Assembly: GCA_949879765.1 (NCBI GenBank)
Contig: CATLBQ010000003.1
Coordinates: forward strand, 46,301 to 110,300
DNA: 64,000 bases
Reading direction: 5' to 3'
From: an uncultured Bacilli bacterium
GTDB lineage: Bacteria > Bacillota_I > Bacilli_A > ML615J-28 > CAG-313
Shown one piece after another: positions 12,781 to 23,186 of this stretch. The translations under genes were made by a program, and so were the position numbers. The notes beneath the pieces are model-generated. The model was not told the origin of the DNA and searched no databases. It worked only from the letters and a program-made list of their open reading frames with translations. Position 1 is the first letter of the stretch. Each line of letters opens with the position of its first letter.

Positions 12781-13893
12781 GTGATGATCTTGAAAAAACA
12801 TAAGATAGATTATAGTATTTTAATTGTAGTACTCCTTTTGGTTGTTTTTGGCCTTTTTATGGTCTATAGTGCAAGTAATATTGTGGCACTATACAAATAT
12901 AATGATAAAGCTTATTTTTTGAAAAGACAATGCATTTTTGCCCTCGTTGGGGTAGCGCTTATGTTTTTAGTGATTCATTTAGATATTCGAAAAGTATTTC
13001 AAGCAACAACAATCATCTATATCATCTCTTTGGTTCTCCTTGTTTTGGTATTGATACCTGGAATTGGAAGGGTCAGAGGTGGAGCAAGATCTTGGATTGG
13101 CATAGGTTCTTTTTCTATTCAACCATCAGAATTTATGAAATTATCGATAATTCTGCTTTTATCGAAATACTTATCACGACATCACAAAGATTTGCAAAAA
13201 CCATGGCCATTTATTCAAGTATTATTTTTAATTATTTCTTCGTTTGGTTTAATCATGTTACAACCTGATTTTGGTACAGGACTTGTCCTCGTTTTATCTA
13301 GTATCTTGTTGCTTTTTAATGCAGGGGGGAAATGGAAGTATTTTTTGATTTTAATTGGACTAGGTGTAGTGGGACTGATTGCTTTGATTGCTAGTGCTCC
13401 TTACCGATTGACGCGTATTTTTGCTTTTTTAGATCCGTGGAGTGATCCCTTAGGTAGTGGATTTCAAGGCATTCAAGCTTTATTTGCGATTGCTCCAAGT
13501 GGCCTTTTTGGCCTAGGATACAATAAGAGTATGCAAAAACATTTTTTCTTGCCAGAACCACAAAATGATTTTATCTTTGCGATTGTTTGTGAAGAATTAG
13601 GATTAATTGGTGGTGCGATTTTACTAGGATTATTTTTGTTCTTATGTATTAAAATGGTCAAAATCTCTGTTAATGTTGATCAGTTATATTTAAAATTTTT
13701 ATCGCTTGGAATTGGTTTATCTTTATTTGTACAAGTCTTTATCAATATAGGTGTAGTCATTGGTTTACTACCTGTTACAGGAATTACGTTACCCATTATT
13801 TCTTATGGTGGATCGAGTTTGGTGTTAACCCTTGTATTTTTAGGTTTAGTCATCAATATTAGTCAATATACAGAGCAAGGAATGGTGGATTAA
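12781..13893 (+). CDS. FtsW/RodA/SpoVE family peptidoglycan glycosyltransferase
   Basis: Polytopic; GGARSWIGIGSFSIQPSEFMKL, QPDFGTGLVLV, PEPQNDFIFAIVCEELGLIGG, LPVTGITLPIISYGGSS. Confidence 0.93.
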   Translation: MMILKKHKIDYSILIVVLLLVVFGLFMVYSASNIVALYKYNDKAYFLKRQCIFALVGVALMFLVIHLDIRKVFQATTIIYIISLVLLVLVLIPGIGRVRGGARSWIGIGSFSIQPSEFMKLSIILLLSKYLSRHHKDLQKPWPFIQVLFLIISSFGLIMLQPDFGTGLVLVLSSILLLFNAGGKWKYFLILIGLGVVGLIALIASAPYRLTRIFAFLDPWSDPLGSGFQGIQALFAIAPSGLFGLGYNKSMQKHFFLPEPQNDFIFAIVCEELGLIGGAILLGLFLFLCIKMVKISVNVDQLYLKFLSLGIGLSLFVQVFINIGVVIGLLPVTGITLPIISYGGSSLVLTLVFLGLVINISQYTEQGMVD

Positions 13894-14963
13894 TGGCATC
13901 AATTGTATTTGCTGGGGGAGGCACATTAGGACATATTTATCCAGCTCTTTCATTTATTCAACAAGTAAAGCAAACGTATCCTCATATACAGATTATCTTT
14001 TTTGCTACTCAAAAAGAAAAAGACTTAGATATCTTAAAACATCATGAATGTATTGATGAAATATATTATTTTCATGTTTATGGTATACCCAAAAATGTGA
14101 TGAAATTGCCTAAAAATTGTCTAGTAAATTATCGCTGTTATCAACAAATGAAAAAATTGATTCTTCAAAAGTCCGTGTTACTATCTATTGGTATGGGGGG
14201 ATATGTCAGTGGTATTAGTATATTGGCAAGTCAAGCTTGTCATATTCCAACTCTTGTGCATGAGCAAAATAGTATTGTTGGATTTGCCAATCGCTTAGTA
14301 CTACGAAAGGTAGATAAAATATTCACAACCTTTCCAAATACCAATATTCCTTCAAAATATACCAATAAAGTAGTTTGTATAGGCAATCCTAGATATGATG
14401 TTGCCTTAGAGGCTCCAGAGTCTTGTTATCAGGCAAAATCTAATATTCTCATTACTTCAGGAAGTCTCGGCTCTGCTTGCATCAATCAAGAAGCCATTGC
14501 CTTTTTAAATGATGAAATTTCTCATATGTATACAACTACTCTCATTACAGGAAAAAAGTATTATCAACAAGTCAAAGAACAATTAAAACCAGGATATCAT
14601 TACCAAGTTTTACCCTATACATCACAGATGTTGACATTACTCAAACAAGCAGGAATTGTTGTTTCTAGGGCAGGGTCTACCACTTTATTTGAAATACTCG
14701 GTACAAAGAGTGTATCCATTGTGGTTCCATCACCACATGTTACAAAAAATCATCAATATTTTAATGCTAAAAATTTTTCAGAACAACAATTGCTCTTTTT
14801 AGTAGATGAGAAAAAGTTAACTCAAGAAGGATTATTGGCATGGATAATAAAACTAGAACAACAGTATGATACGATAAAGCACAATTTAAATCGTTATTCT
14901 CCACCACCTGTTGTGCAGACATTCATGAAACATATTGAAGTTTATTTGAAAAAGGAGGAATAA
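13893..14963 (+). CDS. murG: UDP-N-acetylglucosamine--N-acetylmuramyl-(pentapeptide) transferase
   Basis: AGGGTLGHIYPALSFI, GMGGYVSG, HEQNSIVGFANR, SRAGSTTLFEI. Confidence 0.93.
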   Translation: MASIVFAGGGTLGHIYPALSFIQQVKQTYPHIQIIFFATQKEKDLDILKHHECIDEIYYFHVYGIPKNVMKLPKNCLVNYRCYQQMKKLILQKSVLLSIGMGGYVSGISILASQACHIPTLVHEQNSIVGFANRLVLRKVDKIFTTFPNTNIPSKYTNKVVCIGNPRYDVALEAPESCYQAKSNILITSGSLGSACINQEAIAFLNDEISHMYTTTLITGKKYYQQVKEQLKPGYHYQVLPYTSQMLTLLKQAGIVVSRAGSTTLFEILGTKSVSIVVPSPHVTKNHQYFNAKNFSEQQLLFLVDEKKLTQEGLLAWIIKLEQQYDTIKHNLNRYSPPPVVQTFMKHIEVYLKKEE

Positions 14964-14966
14964 AAC

Positions 14967-15869
14967 TTGTTGGTATCATTTATAACATATATACATCAAT
15001 TTCAACTAGGGGATATTGTAACACATAAATCCTTTAAAGATTTAACTACGCTTAAAATTGGGGGTCAAATCAAGTGTTTATATATGCCTCATACGTTAGA
15101 CCATTTGATACAAGCTATGAAATATATTTTGGAAAAACAATTGCCCTATTTTATTATTGGGAAAGGTTCAAATATTTTAGCTAGTGATGAACCTTTTGAA
15201 TCCATTGTGATTTCACTTGAATATTTGAATCGTATAGTTGAATTAAAGCCTGGTGTATTTCAAGTTGAAGCAGGAGTAACAGGCGCTTATTTGGCTACGC
15301 ATTTATCTAAACTAGGCTATACTAAAATGGAATTTTTATCGACAATTCCTGGTTCTATTGGTGGATTGATTTATATGAATGCAGGGGCATATCATCAAGA
15401 AATTGCTGATTTGATTCAAGAAGTGACTTATTTAGAAGATGGCAAACTCAAGACATATAGTCCAAAAGACTGTCAATTTGGCTATCGGAAAAGCATATTT
15501 CAAGAAAAACAGGGTGTTATCATTGAAGCTATTTTTGGTGTAGATAAAGCGGTTTTGGCACAGTTACCTTTAGAAAAAATGATTACATATAAAAAAAATA
15601 GAAAGGAAACACAGCCAATTGGCCAATATACTGCAGGGTCTACTTTTAAAAATACACCAACTAAGAAGGCATGGGAGGTCATTGATACGCTCGGCCTTAG
15701 GGGCTATGCGGTGCACGATGCAAGAATTAGTTATAAGCATGCTAATTTTTTAGTAAATGAAAATGAAGCCACCTTTCAAGATATGATAGATTTGATTGAA
15801 TTTATTCAACAAAAAGCGCTACATGAAAAGCATATTCAATTAGAATGTGAATGGGTAATCCTACGATAA
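14967..15869 (+). CDS. murB: UDP-N-acetylenolpyruvoylglucosamine reductase (TTG start)
   Basis: HKSFKDLTTLKIGG, IGKGSNILASD, IPGSIGGLIYMNAGAY, YTAGSTFKNP-like motif. Confidence 0.92.
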   Translation: MLVSFITYIHQFQLGDIVTHKSFKDLTTLKIGGQIKCLYMPHTLDHLIQAMKYILEKQLPYFIIGKGSNILASDEPFESIVISLEYLNRIVELKPGVFQVEAGVTGAYLATHLSKLGYTKMEFLSTIPGSIGGLIYMNAGAYHQEIADLIQEVTYLEDGKLKTYSPKDCQFGYRKSIFQEKQGVIIEAIFGVDKAVLAQLPLEKMITYKKNRKETQPIGQYTAGSTFKNTPTKKAWEVIDTLGLRGYAVHDARISYKHANFLVNENEATFQDMIDLIEFIQQKALHEKHIQLECEWVILR

Positions 15870-15884
15870 GCCCATTCTTTTTTT
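15849..15884 (+). terminator. terminator overlapping murB 3' end
   Basis: GAATGGG ... CCCATTC TTTTTTTT. Confidence 0.65.
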
Positions 15885-15921
15885 TGCAAATGACATATTC
15901 TAATAAGGGAGGAAAGAGAAT

Positions 15922-16332
15922 ATGCAAAATCACATTAATTATTTTGATCTCAATCATTTGAATCAAGAACTCGCAAATAACCAAAGGGCAAGTGTTAAGT
16001 TTGCATTAGCTGTAGATGGCTTGTCAAAAGGAAATATGGATGTAGCTTTATATGATCCTTTTGCCAATTATGTAGCGAAGAAATTGGATGACAAAGACCC
16101 TAAAGTATTACTTAGAGCGTTCTTGTTTGCTATGATTGATTTGCAACTATATCTAGATGTTCATCCAGATGATGTTGTAGTGAAAGAACTTTTCAATAAA
16201 TATTTAGAAGAGTTTAGAAAAATGAAAGAAGAAATTGAGAGAAAGGAAGGCCCACTCACCTTAGATTCCAAATACAATTTAACTAAAAATTGGGTTTGGG
16301 AATGCAAATGGCCTTTTGCGGGGGAGAAATAA
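15922..16332 (+). CDS. spore coat protein CotJB-like with N-terminal CotJA-like segment
   Basis: C-terminal LYLDVHPDDVVVKELFNKYLEEFRKMKEEIERKEGPLTLDSKYNLTKNWVWECKWPF matches the CotJB pattern; adjacent to the cotJC-like gene. Confidence 0.75.
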   Translation: MQNHINYFDLNHLNQELANNQRASVKFALAVDGLSKGNMDVALYDPFANYVAKKLDDKDPKVLLRAFLFAMIDLQLYLDVHPDDVVVKELFNKYLEEFRKMKEEIERKEGPLTLDSKYNLTKNWVWECKWPFAGEK

Positions 16333-16334
16333 TC

Positions 16335-16892
16335 ATGGTTGAATATTTAAAATTATTAGAATATCCACTCAATATTACCAAAAAAGATTTGAATATGGCG
16401 AAATTATTGGTAAGTCAATATGGTGGTCCTCAAGGCGAACTTAATGCGGCTATTCGATATTTGAATCAACGAATTACGATGCCAGATGATTATGGAAGAA
16501 GTTTACTCAATGATATTGGTATCGAGGAACTAGCGCATATTGAAATGTTACAAACAATGATTCATATGTTAATGAAAGATGCCACTTTAGATGAATTGAA
16601 AGCAGCAGGTTTAGCAGGTTATTATGTAGAACATGGAAAAGATGTTTTCCCACAAACACCAACAGGAGAGCCTTATACTACTGCATATATGTCATCTACA
16701 GGAGATGTGATTGCCAATATTGTAGAAGATATGGCTGCAGAACAAAAAGCACGTGCAGTATATGAAAATTTGATTCGAATGACAAATAATCAAGAAGTGA
16801 TACAACCGTTGCTTTTCTTAAGACAGCGTGAAATTGTGCACTATCAACGCTTTAAAGAACTGCTTGAACATTATCAAAAATTGGGTTATTAG
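16335..16892 (+). CDS. cotJC: CotJC-like manganese catalase family spore coat protein
   Basis: YGGPQGELNAAIRYLNQR, DIGIEELAHIEML, EDMAAEQKARAVYENL; start taken at 16335 rather than 16290. Confidence 0.9.
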   Translation: MVEYLKLLEYPLNITKKDLNMAKLLVSQYGGPQGELNAAIRYLNQRITMPDDYGRSLLNDIGIEELAHIEMLQTMIHMLMKDATLDELKAAGLAGYYVEHGKDVFPQTPTGEPYTTAYMSSTGDVIANIVEDMAAEQKARAVYENLIRMTNNQEVIQPLLFLRQREIVHYQRFKELLEHYQKLGY

Positions 16893-16901
16893 TTCAACTA
16901 C

Positions 16902-16934
16902 AAAAAAATTGGTTTTATAAACCAATTTTTTATT
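16902..16934 (+). terminator. intrinsic terminator
   Basis: AAAATTGGTTTTATAAACCAATTTTTT. Confidence 0.8.
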
Positions 16935-17164
16935 CAGGTTAGAAGAAAACTTTTTTCATTTTTTAATGAAATAGGTTTTAGAAAAATAGTTGGAAATAAA
17001 ATGTAAAAAAGTACATCTTTTGATGAAAAAAAAGCAAAAATAAAGATAAAAAAATATTATCAAATCTACCTCAAAAAAAATCGAAAAATGGTATAATGTT
17101 AACCGGCTCGTCAAAAGAAAAAGAGCTAAAAATAGAAAAATTATACAGGTGAAGGGAAAAAATT

Positions 17165-18418
17165 ATGGCAAAAAAAGAATTAGAAAACAATGAACCAAAG
17201 TTAACAAAAGAGCAAGTTTATGCACTTGCTAAAGAATGCTTTGAGAAACAAGATTATGAATTAGCGGTAAGTTATTATGAACAAGCAGTAAGATTAGATT
17301 CTGCTGAGGCTGAATATGAACTAGCACAATTATATCAAGCAGGAATTGGTGTGGATAAAGATGACAAAAAAGCATCATATTATTTTGAACTTGCTGCAAT
17401 GTTAGAACATACAGAAGCACAAAATGCAATTGGGGATTGCTTTTACTTTGGACAAGGTGTTCCAAGAAACTATAAAAAAGCTGTTTATTGGTACCGACAA
17501 GCAGCCAATAAAGGACAAGAATATGCACTAGAAAGTATAGCAAATTGCTACTATCGTGGTGAAGGAGTAGTACAAGACTTTGGACAAGCAATGCACTATT
17601 TTGAACAATCTGCTGAAAAAGGTAGTGATTGGGCCAATTACTATTTAGGGGAATGTTATAACTATGGTAAAGGGGTTGAGGTAGATCAAACCAAAGCCGC
17701 TATGTATTATACCAAAGCTGCCGAAGCAGGCAATGCATTAGCACAATCCAATTTGGGTGACTGCTATGCCTATGGAAATGGTGTAACAAAAGATTTTGGT
17801 GAAGCTGTAAAATGGTATGAAAAGGCTGCCGAAGCAGGCAATGAATGGGCGCAAAATAAATTAGCCAATTGCTATTATTATGGTGATGGTGTAGAACAAG
17901 ATTATGCCAAAGCCGTAGAATATTTTGCAAAATCTGCGGAAGCAGGAAACAAAAATTCAATGAGCCGTTTAGCAGATTGTTATTACTATGGTCGTGGTGT
18001 AGATCAAGATTATGATAAAGCCTTTGGATATTATCAAAAAGCTGCCGAAGCAGGTCACAATATTTCTAAATACAATTTAGGAAATTGCTATTTCAATGGT
18101 TATGGCGTAGAACAAGATTATGCCAAAGCCGTAGAATGGTATTTACAGGCTGCAGAACAAAATATTGAAGGTGCCATTAACAAACTAGGTGATTGTTATG
18201 CAAATGGTTATGGTGTAGATCAAAGTTATGAATTAGCCGTAGAATGGTATACAAAGGCCGCAAACAAAGGAAATGGTTGGGCACAAGATAATTTGGGTAG
18301 TTGCTATGAATATGGTAAGGGTGTTGAAAAAGACGTTCAAAAAGCCATTGAATGGTATACCAAAGCCGCAGATAAAGGCAATAAACATGCCAAGACTCGT
18401 CTTCAAAGATTAGCCTAA
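17165..18418 (+). CDS. Sel1-like repeat protein
   Basis: About 10 tandem ~36-aa repeats (A...LG.CY.YG.GV.QDY.KAVEWY.KAAE.GN). Confidence 0.9.
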   Translation: MAKKELENNEPKLTKEQVYALAKECFEKQDYELAVSYYEQAVRLDSAEAEYELAQLYQAGIGVDKDDKKASYYFELAAMLEHTEAQNAIGDCFYFGQGVPRNYKKAVYWYRQAANKGQEYALESIANCYYRGEGVVQDFGQAMHYFEQSAEKGSDWANYYLGECYNYGKGVEVDQTKAAMYYTKAAEAGNALAQSNLGDCYAYGNGVTKDFGEAVKWYEKAAEAGNEWAQNKLANCYYYGDGVEQDYAKAVEYFAKSAEAGNKNSMSRLADCYYYGRGVDQDYDKAFGYYQKAAEAGHNISKYNLGNCYFNGYGVEQDYAKAVEWYLQAAEQNIEGAINKLGDCYANGYGVDQSYELAVEWYTKAANKGNGWAQDNLGSCYEYGKGVEKDVQKAIEWYTKAADKGNKHAKTRLQRLA

Positions 18419-18423
18419 AACAT

Positions 18424-18478
18424 CAAAAACATCTTTAAAATTAGAGCATTTTGTTCTATTTAAAGATGTTTTTCTTTT
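18424..18478 (+). terminator. intrinsic terminator
   Basis: AAACATCTTTAAA ... TTTAAAGATGTTTTTCTTTT. Confidence 0.75.
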
Positions 18479-18511
18479 AGCGTATATATATAAAATCATA
18501 GGCTATACCTA

Positions 18512-18620
18512 TATAATAGTTTGTACAAGATGTAGTGAGACAGAAGGAGAGCCCCCAAGGGATATATTGATAATATTTAGAAAGAAAAGCGTTATCCTAA
18601 GGGGTAACGCTTTTCTTCTA
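18512..18620 (+). ncRNA. candidate small RNA (TATAAT box plus terminator, no ORF)
   Basis: TATAAT at 18512-18517, ~90-nt non-coding stretch, terminator AAAAGCGTTA tcctaagggg TAACGCTTTTCTTCT; separate promoter for ackA downstream. Confidence 0.35.
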
Positions 18621-18777
18621 TTTGGCTGAGTACAAGTAAAAAAAGATATTTTTTATAATTTGTCAGTTTTTGTCGGACGTTTTTTCAATCCAATAATGTT
18701 ATGTTAAACTACTTGAAAAAATTTTTATGATGTGTTATAATAAACAAGCATAGAAAATGAACGTTGGAGGCAAATGT

Positions 18778-19971
18778 ATGTTTAAAATTATGTCAGTAAA
18801 TGCTGGTAGTTCATCTTTAAAGTTTAAATTATTAGAGATGCCTGAAGAAAAAGTGATTACAGAAGGAATATTTGAAAAAATTGGTCTCGATGATCCTCAT
18901 TTTAAAATCAAATACAATGGTCAAAAAGAAGAATTTGACGTTAACATTCAAAATCATCAAGAAGCAGTAGAAATGCTTTTAAATATATTGATTGAAAAAA
19001 AGATTGTTTCAAAATTAGAAGATATATCAGGAGTAGGACATCGTATTCTTCACTGTGGAGAACACTTCAATGATTCAGTACTAATGACAAAGGAATCTAT
19101 TGAAAAAGTTGCATCAGTCAATGATTTAGGTCCATTACATAATCCTGCGAACTTAATGGGGATAAATGCCTTCATGCAAGTTCTTCCAGGTGTACCTAAT
19201 GTAGGTGTTTTTGATACTTCTTTCCATTTGACAATGGATAAAGAGGCGTATATGTATGCAGTTCCTTATGAATGGTATGAAAAGTATGGCATCAGAAAAT
19301 ATGGATTCCATGGTACTTCACATAAATTTGTATCACAAGAAGCCGCTGCTTTTTTAGGAAAGCCAATTGAAGAATTGCGTTTAATTACTTGCCATATGGG
19401 AAATGGGGTAAGTTTGGCAGCTGTAAAAAATGGAAAATGTGTAGATACAACCATGGGTTTAACACCATTAGATGGAACACCAATGGGAACACGTTCTGGT
19501 ACAATTGATCCAGCTATTGTGGATTTTATTTGTAGAAAAGAAGGAAAAACTTCTGAAGAAGTCAATACAATTTTAAATAAGAAGTCAGGATATCTAGGCA
19601 TTTCTGGCGTATCTAGTGATTCAAGAGATTTAAGAGCAGTTCAACACGAGAACCCAAGAGCAGATTTAGTGCTACGTATGCAAGAAAAGAAAGTTGCTGA
19701 TTATATTGGTAGTTATTTTGTATATATGGGTGGAGCTGATGCAATTATTTTTACTGCCGGTATTGGTGAAAATTCACCTGAAACAAGAGAAAATATTTGT
19801 TTAAGATTAAAGGAAGCTTTAGGTGTTGATATTGATACGACATTGAATCAAGTAAGAGGAGAAAATGCATTGATATCTACTCCACAATCAAAAATTAAAG
19901 TTTTAGTAATTCCAACAAATGAGGAATTGATGATTGCTCGTGATGTCATGAGAATCGGAAATATAAAGTAA
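18778..19971 (+). CDS. ackA: acetate kinase
   Basis: VNAGSSSLKFKLLEM, GHRILHCGEHF, HMGNGVSLAAV, FTAGIGENSPETRE; RBS TTGGAGG before ATG 18778. Confidence 0.95.
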   Translation: MFKIMSVNAGSSSLKFKLLEMPEEKVITEGIFEKIGLDDPHFKIKYNGQKEEFDVNIQNHQEAVEMLLNILIEKKIVSKLEDISGVGHRILHCGEHFNDSVLMTKESIEKVASVNDLGPLHNPANLMGINAFMQVLPGVPNVGVFDTSFHLTMDKEAYMYAVPYEWYEKYGIRKYGFHGTSHKFVSQEAAAFLGKPIEELRLITCHMGNGVSLAAVKNGKCVDTTMGLTPLDGTPMGTRSGTIDPAIVDFICRKEGKTSEEVNTILNKKSGYLGISGVSSDSRDLRAVQHENPRADLVLRMQEKKVADYIGSYFVYMGGADAIIFTAGIGENSPETRENICLRLKEALGVDIDTTLNQVRGENALISTPQSKIKVLVIPTNEELMIARDVMRIGNIK

Positions 19972-20029
19972 ATAGTTGAATTAATCAAAAAATTGTGCTA
20001 TAATAACGGCACAAAAGGAGGAATTTATG

Positions 20030-21145
20030 ATGAATCATGCCCAAGATATGCTTTCAGCAAAACCAGTTTTAAAGGTAATTGGTGTAGGTGGTGGTGGTGG
20101 AAACGCCGTAAACCGAATGATTGATAATGATGTAACAGGCGTAGAATATATATCTATTAATACAGACTGCCAAGTTTTGCGTTTATCTAAGGCTGAACAC
20201 AAAATTCCAATTGGAACAGAGTTAACAAAAGGACTTGGCGCAGGTGCCAATCCTGATGTAGGTAGACGTGCCGCAGAAGAATCAGAAGCAGAAATTAGAG
20301 AAATTTTAGAAAATACGGATTTGGTCTTTATTACCGCTGGTATGGGTGGAGGTACTGGTACAGGTGCTGCCCCTGTGATTGCTAGATATGCAAAAGAAGC
20401 TGGATGTGTTGTAGTGGGAATTGTCACGAAACCATTTAGTTTTGAAGGGAAAAGAAGAATGCAACAAGCATTAACTGGTATTGAACAAATGCGTCCTTAT
20501 GTAGATACATTGGTTGTAGTGCCAAATGATAAATTATTAGAGATTATCGGTACCAATACAACATATTTAGAAGCATTTAGTGAAGCAGATGAAGTTCTTC
20601 GTCGTGGTGTACAAGGGATATCAGAAATGATTACATTACCTGGACTAGTCAATGTTGACTTTGCGGACGTGAAAGCCGTTTTATTTGGTAAAGGTACAGC
20701 GTTAATGGGCATTGGTAAAGCCAGTGGACCAAATCGTGCCATTACAGCTGCTCGTCAAGCCATCAGTAGCCCATTATTAGAAGTAGATATCAATGGTGCA
20801 ACAGATGCCATTATCCAAATCACAAGTGATCCGGATATTACAATGAAAGAAGTACAAGAAATTGTCTCGGAGATTCGCAATGCATCATCTACTGAAATTG
20901 ATATTATTTATGGTACAGGATTTAATTTAGAACTCAATGGTGAGGTTATCGTTACAGTGATTGCTACAGGATTTGATTCTACTGCGAAGGCCAATGAGAA
21001 TATGAAACCACAACAACCTCAATATGAATCCCCAAGAGTAACACCAACAGAATCCCCAAGAACACCTTATGTAGGAACGGGTACAACCAAAGAAACACCA
21101 AAGGAAACAAAAGTGCCAAGTTGGCTTCAAAACCGTTTTAAATAA
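20030..21145 (+). CDS. ftsZ: cell division protein FtsZ
   Basis: [35 protein letters not shown]-terminal PSWLQNRFK-type peptide. Confidence 0.96.
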   Translation: MNHAQDMLSAKPVLKVIGVGGGGGNAVNRMIDNDVTGVEYISINTDCQVLRLSKAEHKIPIGTELTKGLGAGANPDVGRRAAEESEAEIREILENTDLVFITAGMGGGTGTGAAPVIARYAKEAGCVVVGIVTKPFSFEGKRRMQQALTGIEQMRPYVDTLVVVPNDKLLEIIGTNTTYLEAFSEADEVLRRGVQGISEMITLPGLVNVDFADVKAVLFGKGTALMGIGKASGPNRAITAARQAISSPLLEVDINGATDAIIQITSDPDITMKEVQEIVSEIRNASSTEIDIIYGTGFNLELNGEVIVTVIATGFDSTAKANENMKPQQPQYESPRVTPTESPRTPYVGTGTTKETPKETKVPSWLQNRFK

Positions 21146-21159
21146 AGTAAAATTGAGAA

Positions 21160-21193
21160 TGAAGATGTAAGCAAAAGTGTTTACATCTTTTTA
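21160..21193 (+). terminator. ftsZ terminator
   Basis: AAGATGTAA gcaaaagtg TTTACATCTTTTT. Confidence 0.7.
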
Positions 21194-21227
21194 TTTGATA
21201 TATTCATTAAAAAAGGAAGAAAGAAAA

Positions 21228-22136
21228 ATGAAAACAAGTAGACTATTTGAAATGATATATATATTGCTAGAAAAACCAGTAGTGACAACCTCAGAATTAG
21301 CGAAACACTTTGAGGTATCAGAGCGAACCATTATGCGTGATTTGGATGTACTACTTACCGCAGGTGTGCCTATTCAAACGACTCGTGGGAGGGACGGCGG
21401 TGTTTTTTTAAAGAGTGATTATGTATTAAATAAAACCCATTTGACAGAAGAAGAACAAAGCAATATTCTTTTTGCCCTACAAAGTATAGACTCTACACAA
21501 AATATAGATATGGATGAAACACTTTCTAAGTTATCATCCTTATTCCAAAAACCTAAAACCAATTGGATTGAGATTGATTTTTCTAGATGGGGCAATGCAT
21601 TATCTGATCAAATTAAATTCAATACTGTAAAAGAAGCTATATTAAAGAATTTAACCCTCTCTTTTTCATATGCAAGTTCCTATGGTCAAACGACAAATCG
21701 TCAGGTATATCCTTTAAAATTCATATTAAAATCAAATGCTTGGTATGTACAAGCATATTGTTTATCAAAGGAAGATTATCGTATTTTTAAGTTGAATCGA
21801 ATAATTGATGTTGAAATCCTTTCTATCCCATTTGATGGTACTAGATATATCGCTCCTCCTCTTGATAAGCAACAAGAACAATCTACTCATTTGATTCATC
21901 TTCAATTATGGGTATCTCGACATCTAGCTTATCGGGTATATGATGAATTTGATTTGAGTTGTATTCGTGAAGACGAAGAAAAAAACTTCATTGTTGAAAT
22001 AGATTTGCCTCATGATGCTTGGATTTATGGATATTTGTTGACATTTGGTGATGGACTACGTGTATTAAAGCCCAAGTGTGTTCAAGAAGAATTGTTAAAA
22101 CAAGTAGAAAAAATTCAATCTTTTTATAAAATATGA
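21228..22136 (+). CDS. WYL-domain HTH transcriptional regulator (YafY-like)
   Basis: N-terminal HTH TTSELAKHFEVSERTIMRDLDVLLTAGVPI; WYL-region NAWYVQAYCLSKEDYRIFKLNRI; start placed at ATGAAAACAAG. Confidence 0.85.
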   Translation: MKTSRLFEMIYILLEKPVVTTSELAKHFEVSERTIMRDLDVLLTAGVPIQTTRGRDGGVFLKSDYVLNKTHLTEEEQSNILFALQSIDSTQNIDMDETLSKLSSLFQKPKTNWIEIDFSRWGNALSDQIKFNTVKEAILKNLTLSFSYASSYGQTTNRQVYPLKFILKSNAWYVQAYCLSKEDYRIFKLNRIIDVEILSIPFDGTRYIAPPLDKQQEQSTHLIHLQLWVSRHLAYRVYDEFDLSCIREDEEKNFIVEIDLPHDAWIYGYLLTFGDGLRVLKPKCVQEELLKQVEKIQSFYKI

Positions 22137-22183
22137 CATAATGCTGTCATATTTGTTATGGTATAATAGAAGTAGGAGGTGCT

Positions 22184-22720
22184 ATGATGGCAAGACCAAC
22201 CAACAAAGAAGGCTTATTAGAAGCAGCAAAAACAAATTTCCTTCGGCTAAATGATCTTCTTGATCAAATGAGCGAAGAAGAAAGGCAAGCAACCTTTGCG
22301 TTTGAAGATAGAGATAGAAATGTAAAAGACGTGTTGATTCATCTATACGAATGGCATATGTTATGCATCAAATGGTTAGATATCAATATGCATCAAATGA
22401 AGTGTTCCTTTTTACCTTATCCATATAACTGGAAAACATATCCCAAGATGAATATTGAATTTGTCCAAAAACACCAACAAACTTCATATGAAGAGGCCTA
22501 TCAAATGCTCCAAACCAGTCATAATCAAGTAATGTCTTGGATTGAACGCCTCAGTCAAGAAGAACTATTTACAAAAAAGTATTATGACTGGACAGGAACA
22601 ACTCATATTGGGAGTTATTGTATTTCTGTCACGTCAGCTCATTATGAATGGGCAATGAAAAAATTAAACAAACATATGAAAACATATCGTGAAATACAAC
22701 AAGGAGGAAGGACGTTATGA
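22184..22720 (+). CDS. ClbS/DfsB family four-helix bundle protein
   Basis: MARPTNKEGLLEAAKTNFLRLNDLLDQ, RDRNVKDVLIHLYEWH, CISVTSAHYEWAMKK. Confidence 0.75.
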   Translation: MMARPTNKEGLLEAAKTNFLRLNDLLDQMSEEERQATFAFEDRDRNVKDVLIHLYEWHMLCIKWLDINMHQMKCSFLPYPYNWKTYPKMNIEFVQKHQQTSYEEAYQMLQTSHNQVMSWIERLSQEELFTKKYYDWTGTTHIGSYCISVTSAHYEWAMKKLNKHMKTYREIQQGGRTL

Positions 22721-23169
22721 GCTATCGATTAGAAAGTGTAAGTATAAAAACGAGCAATACTTTAGAAGGGATGAATCAGATTCATGCATTATGGCAAGAT
22801 ATATCTAACGGAAAGTTACCACTTTTATTTGATCGTGAGGGTACATTTCAAAAAGAGATAGTACCAATTGCTAAATATCATCATTATGAATCCGATGCAT
22901 TAGGGCAATATGAATTAACAATTATGGGGGTGACAAATGATTTTTTTCAAATCATAGAAGAACAAGTTCAAAAAGGATATTATATCAAAATAGATGAAAG
23001 TGGTGAAAGTATAATTGAAGCAACGCAAAAAGCGTGGCAAAAGGTATGGGCATATCAACAAGATAAAACCATTCAGCGGTCGTTTTTAGAAGATTTTGAA
23101 TGTAGTGTACCAAGTGAAAATACAGAAGATCAAAAAGCACATTGTTATGTATATATATCAGTGAAATAA
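22717..23169 (+). CDS. GyrI-like/effector-binding domain protein
   Basis: Size and pattern of GyrI-like proteins; translationally coupled to the preceding gene (ATGA). Confidence 0.6.
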   Translation: MSYRLESVSIKTSNTLEGMNQIHALWQDISNGKLPLLFDREGTFQKEIVPIAKYHHYESDALGQYELTIMGVTNDFFQIIEEQVQKGYYIKIDESGESIIEATQKAWQKVWAYQQDKTIQRSFLEDFECSVPSENTEDQKAHCYVYISVK

Positions 23170-23186
23170 CAGAAGGAATTAAAAAT

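Noticed and set aside
17229-17960. Minus-strand ORFs opposite the Sel1 gene
   Set aside because: Leu/His/Gln-rich low-complexity antisense artefacts of a repetitive coding strand
20035-20742. Minus-strand ORFs opposite ftsZ
   Set aside because: Antisense to a strongly conserved coding sequence; Pro/Ala/Ser-rich shadow ORFs
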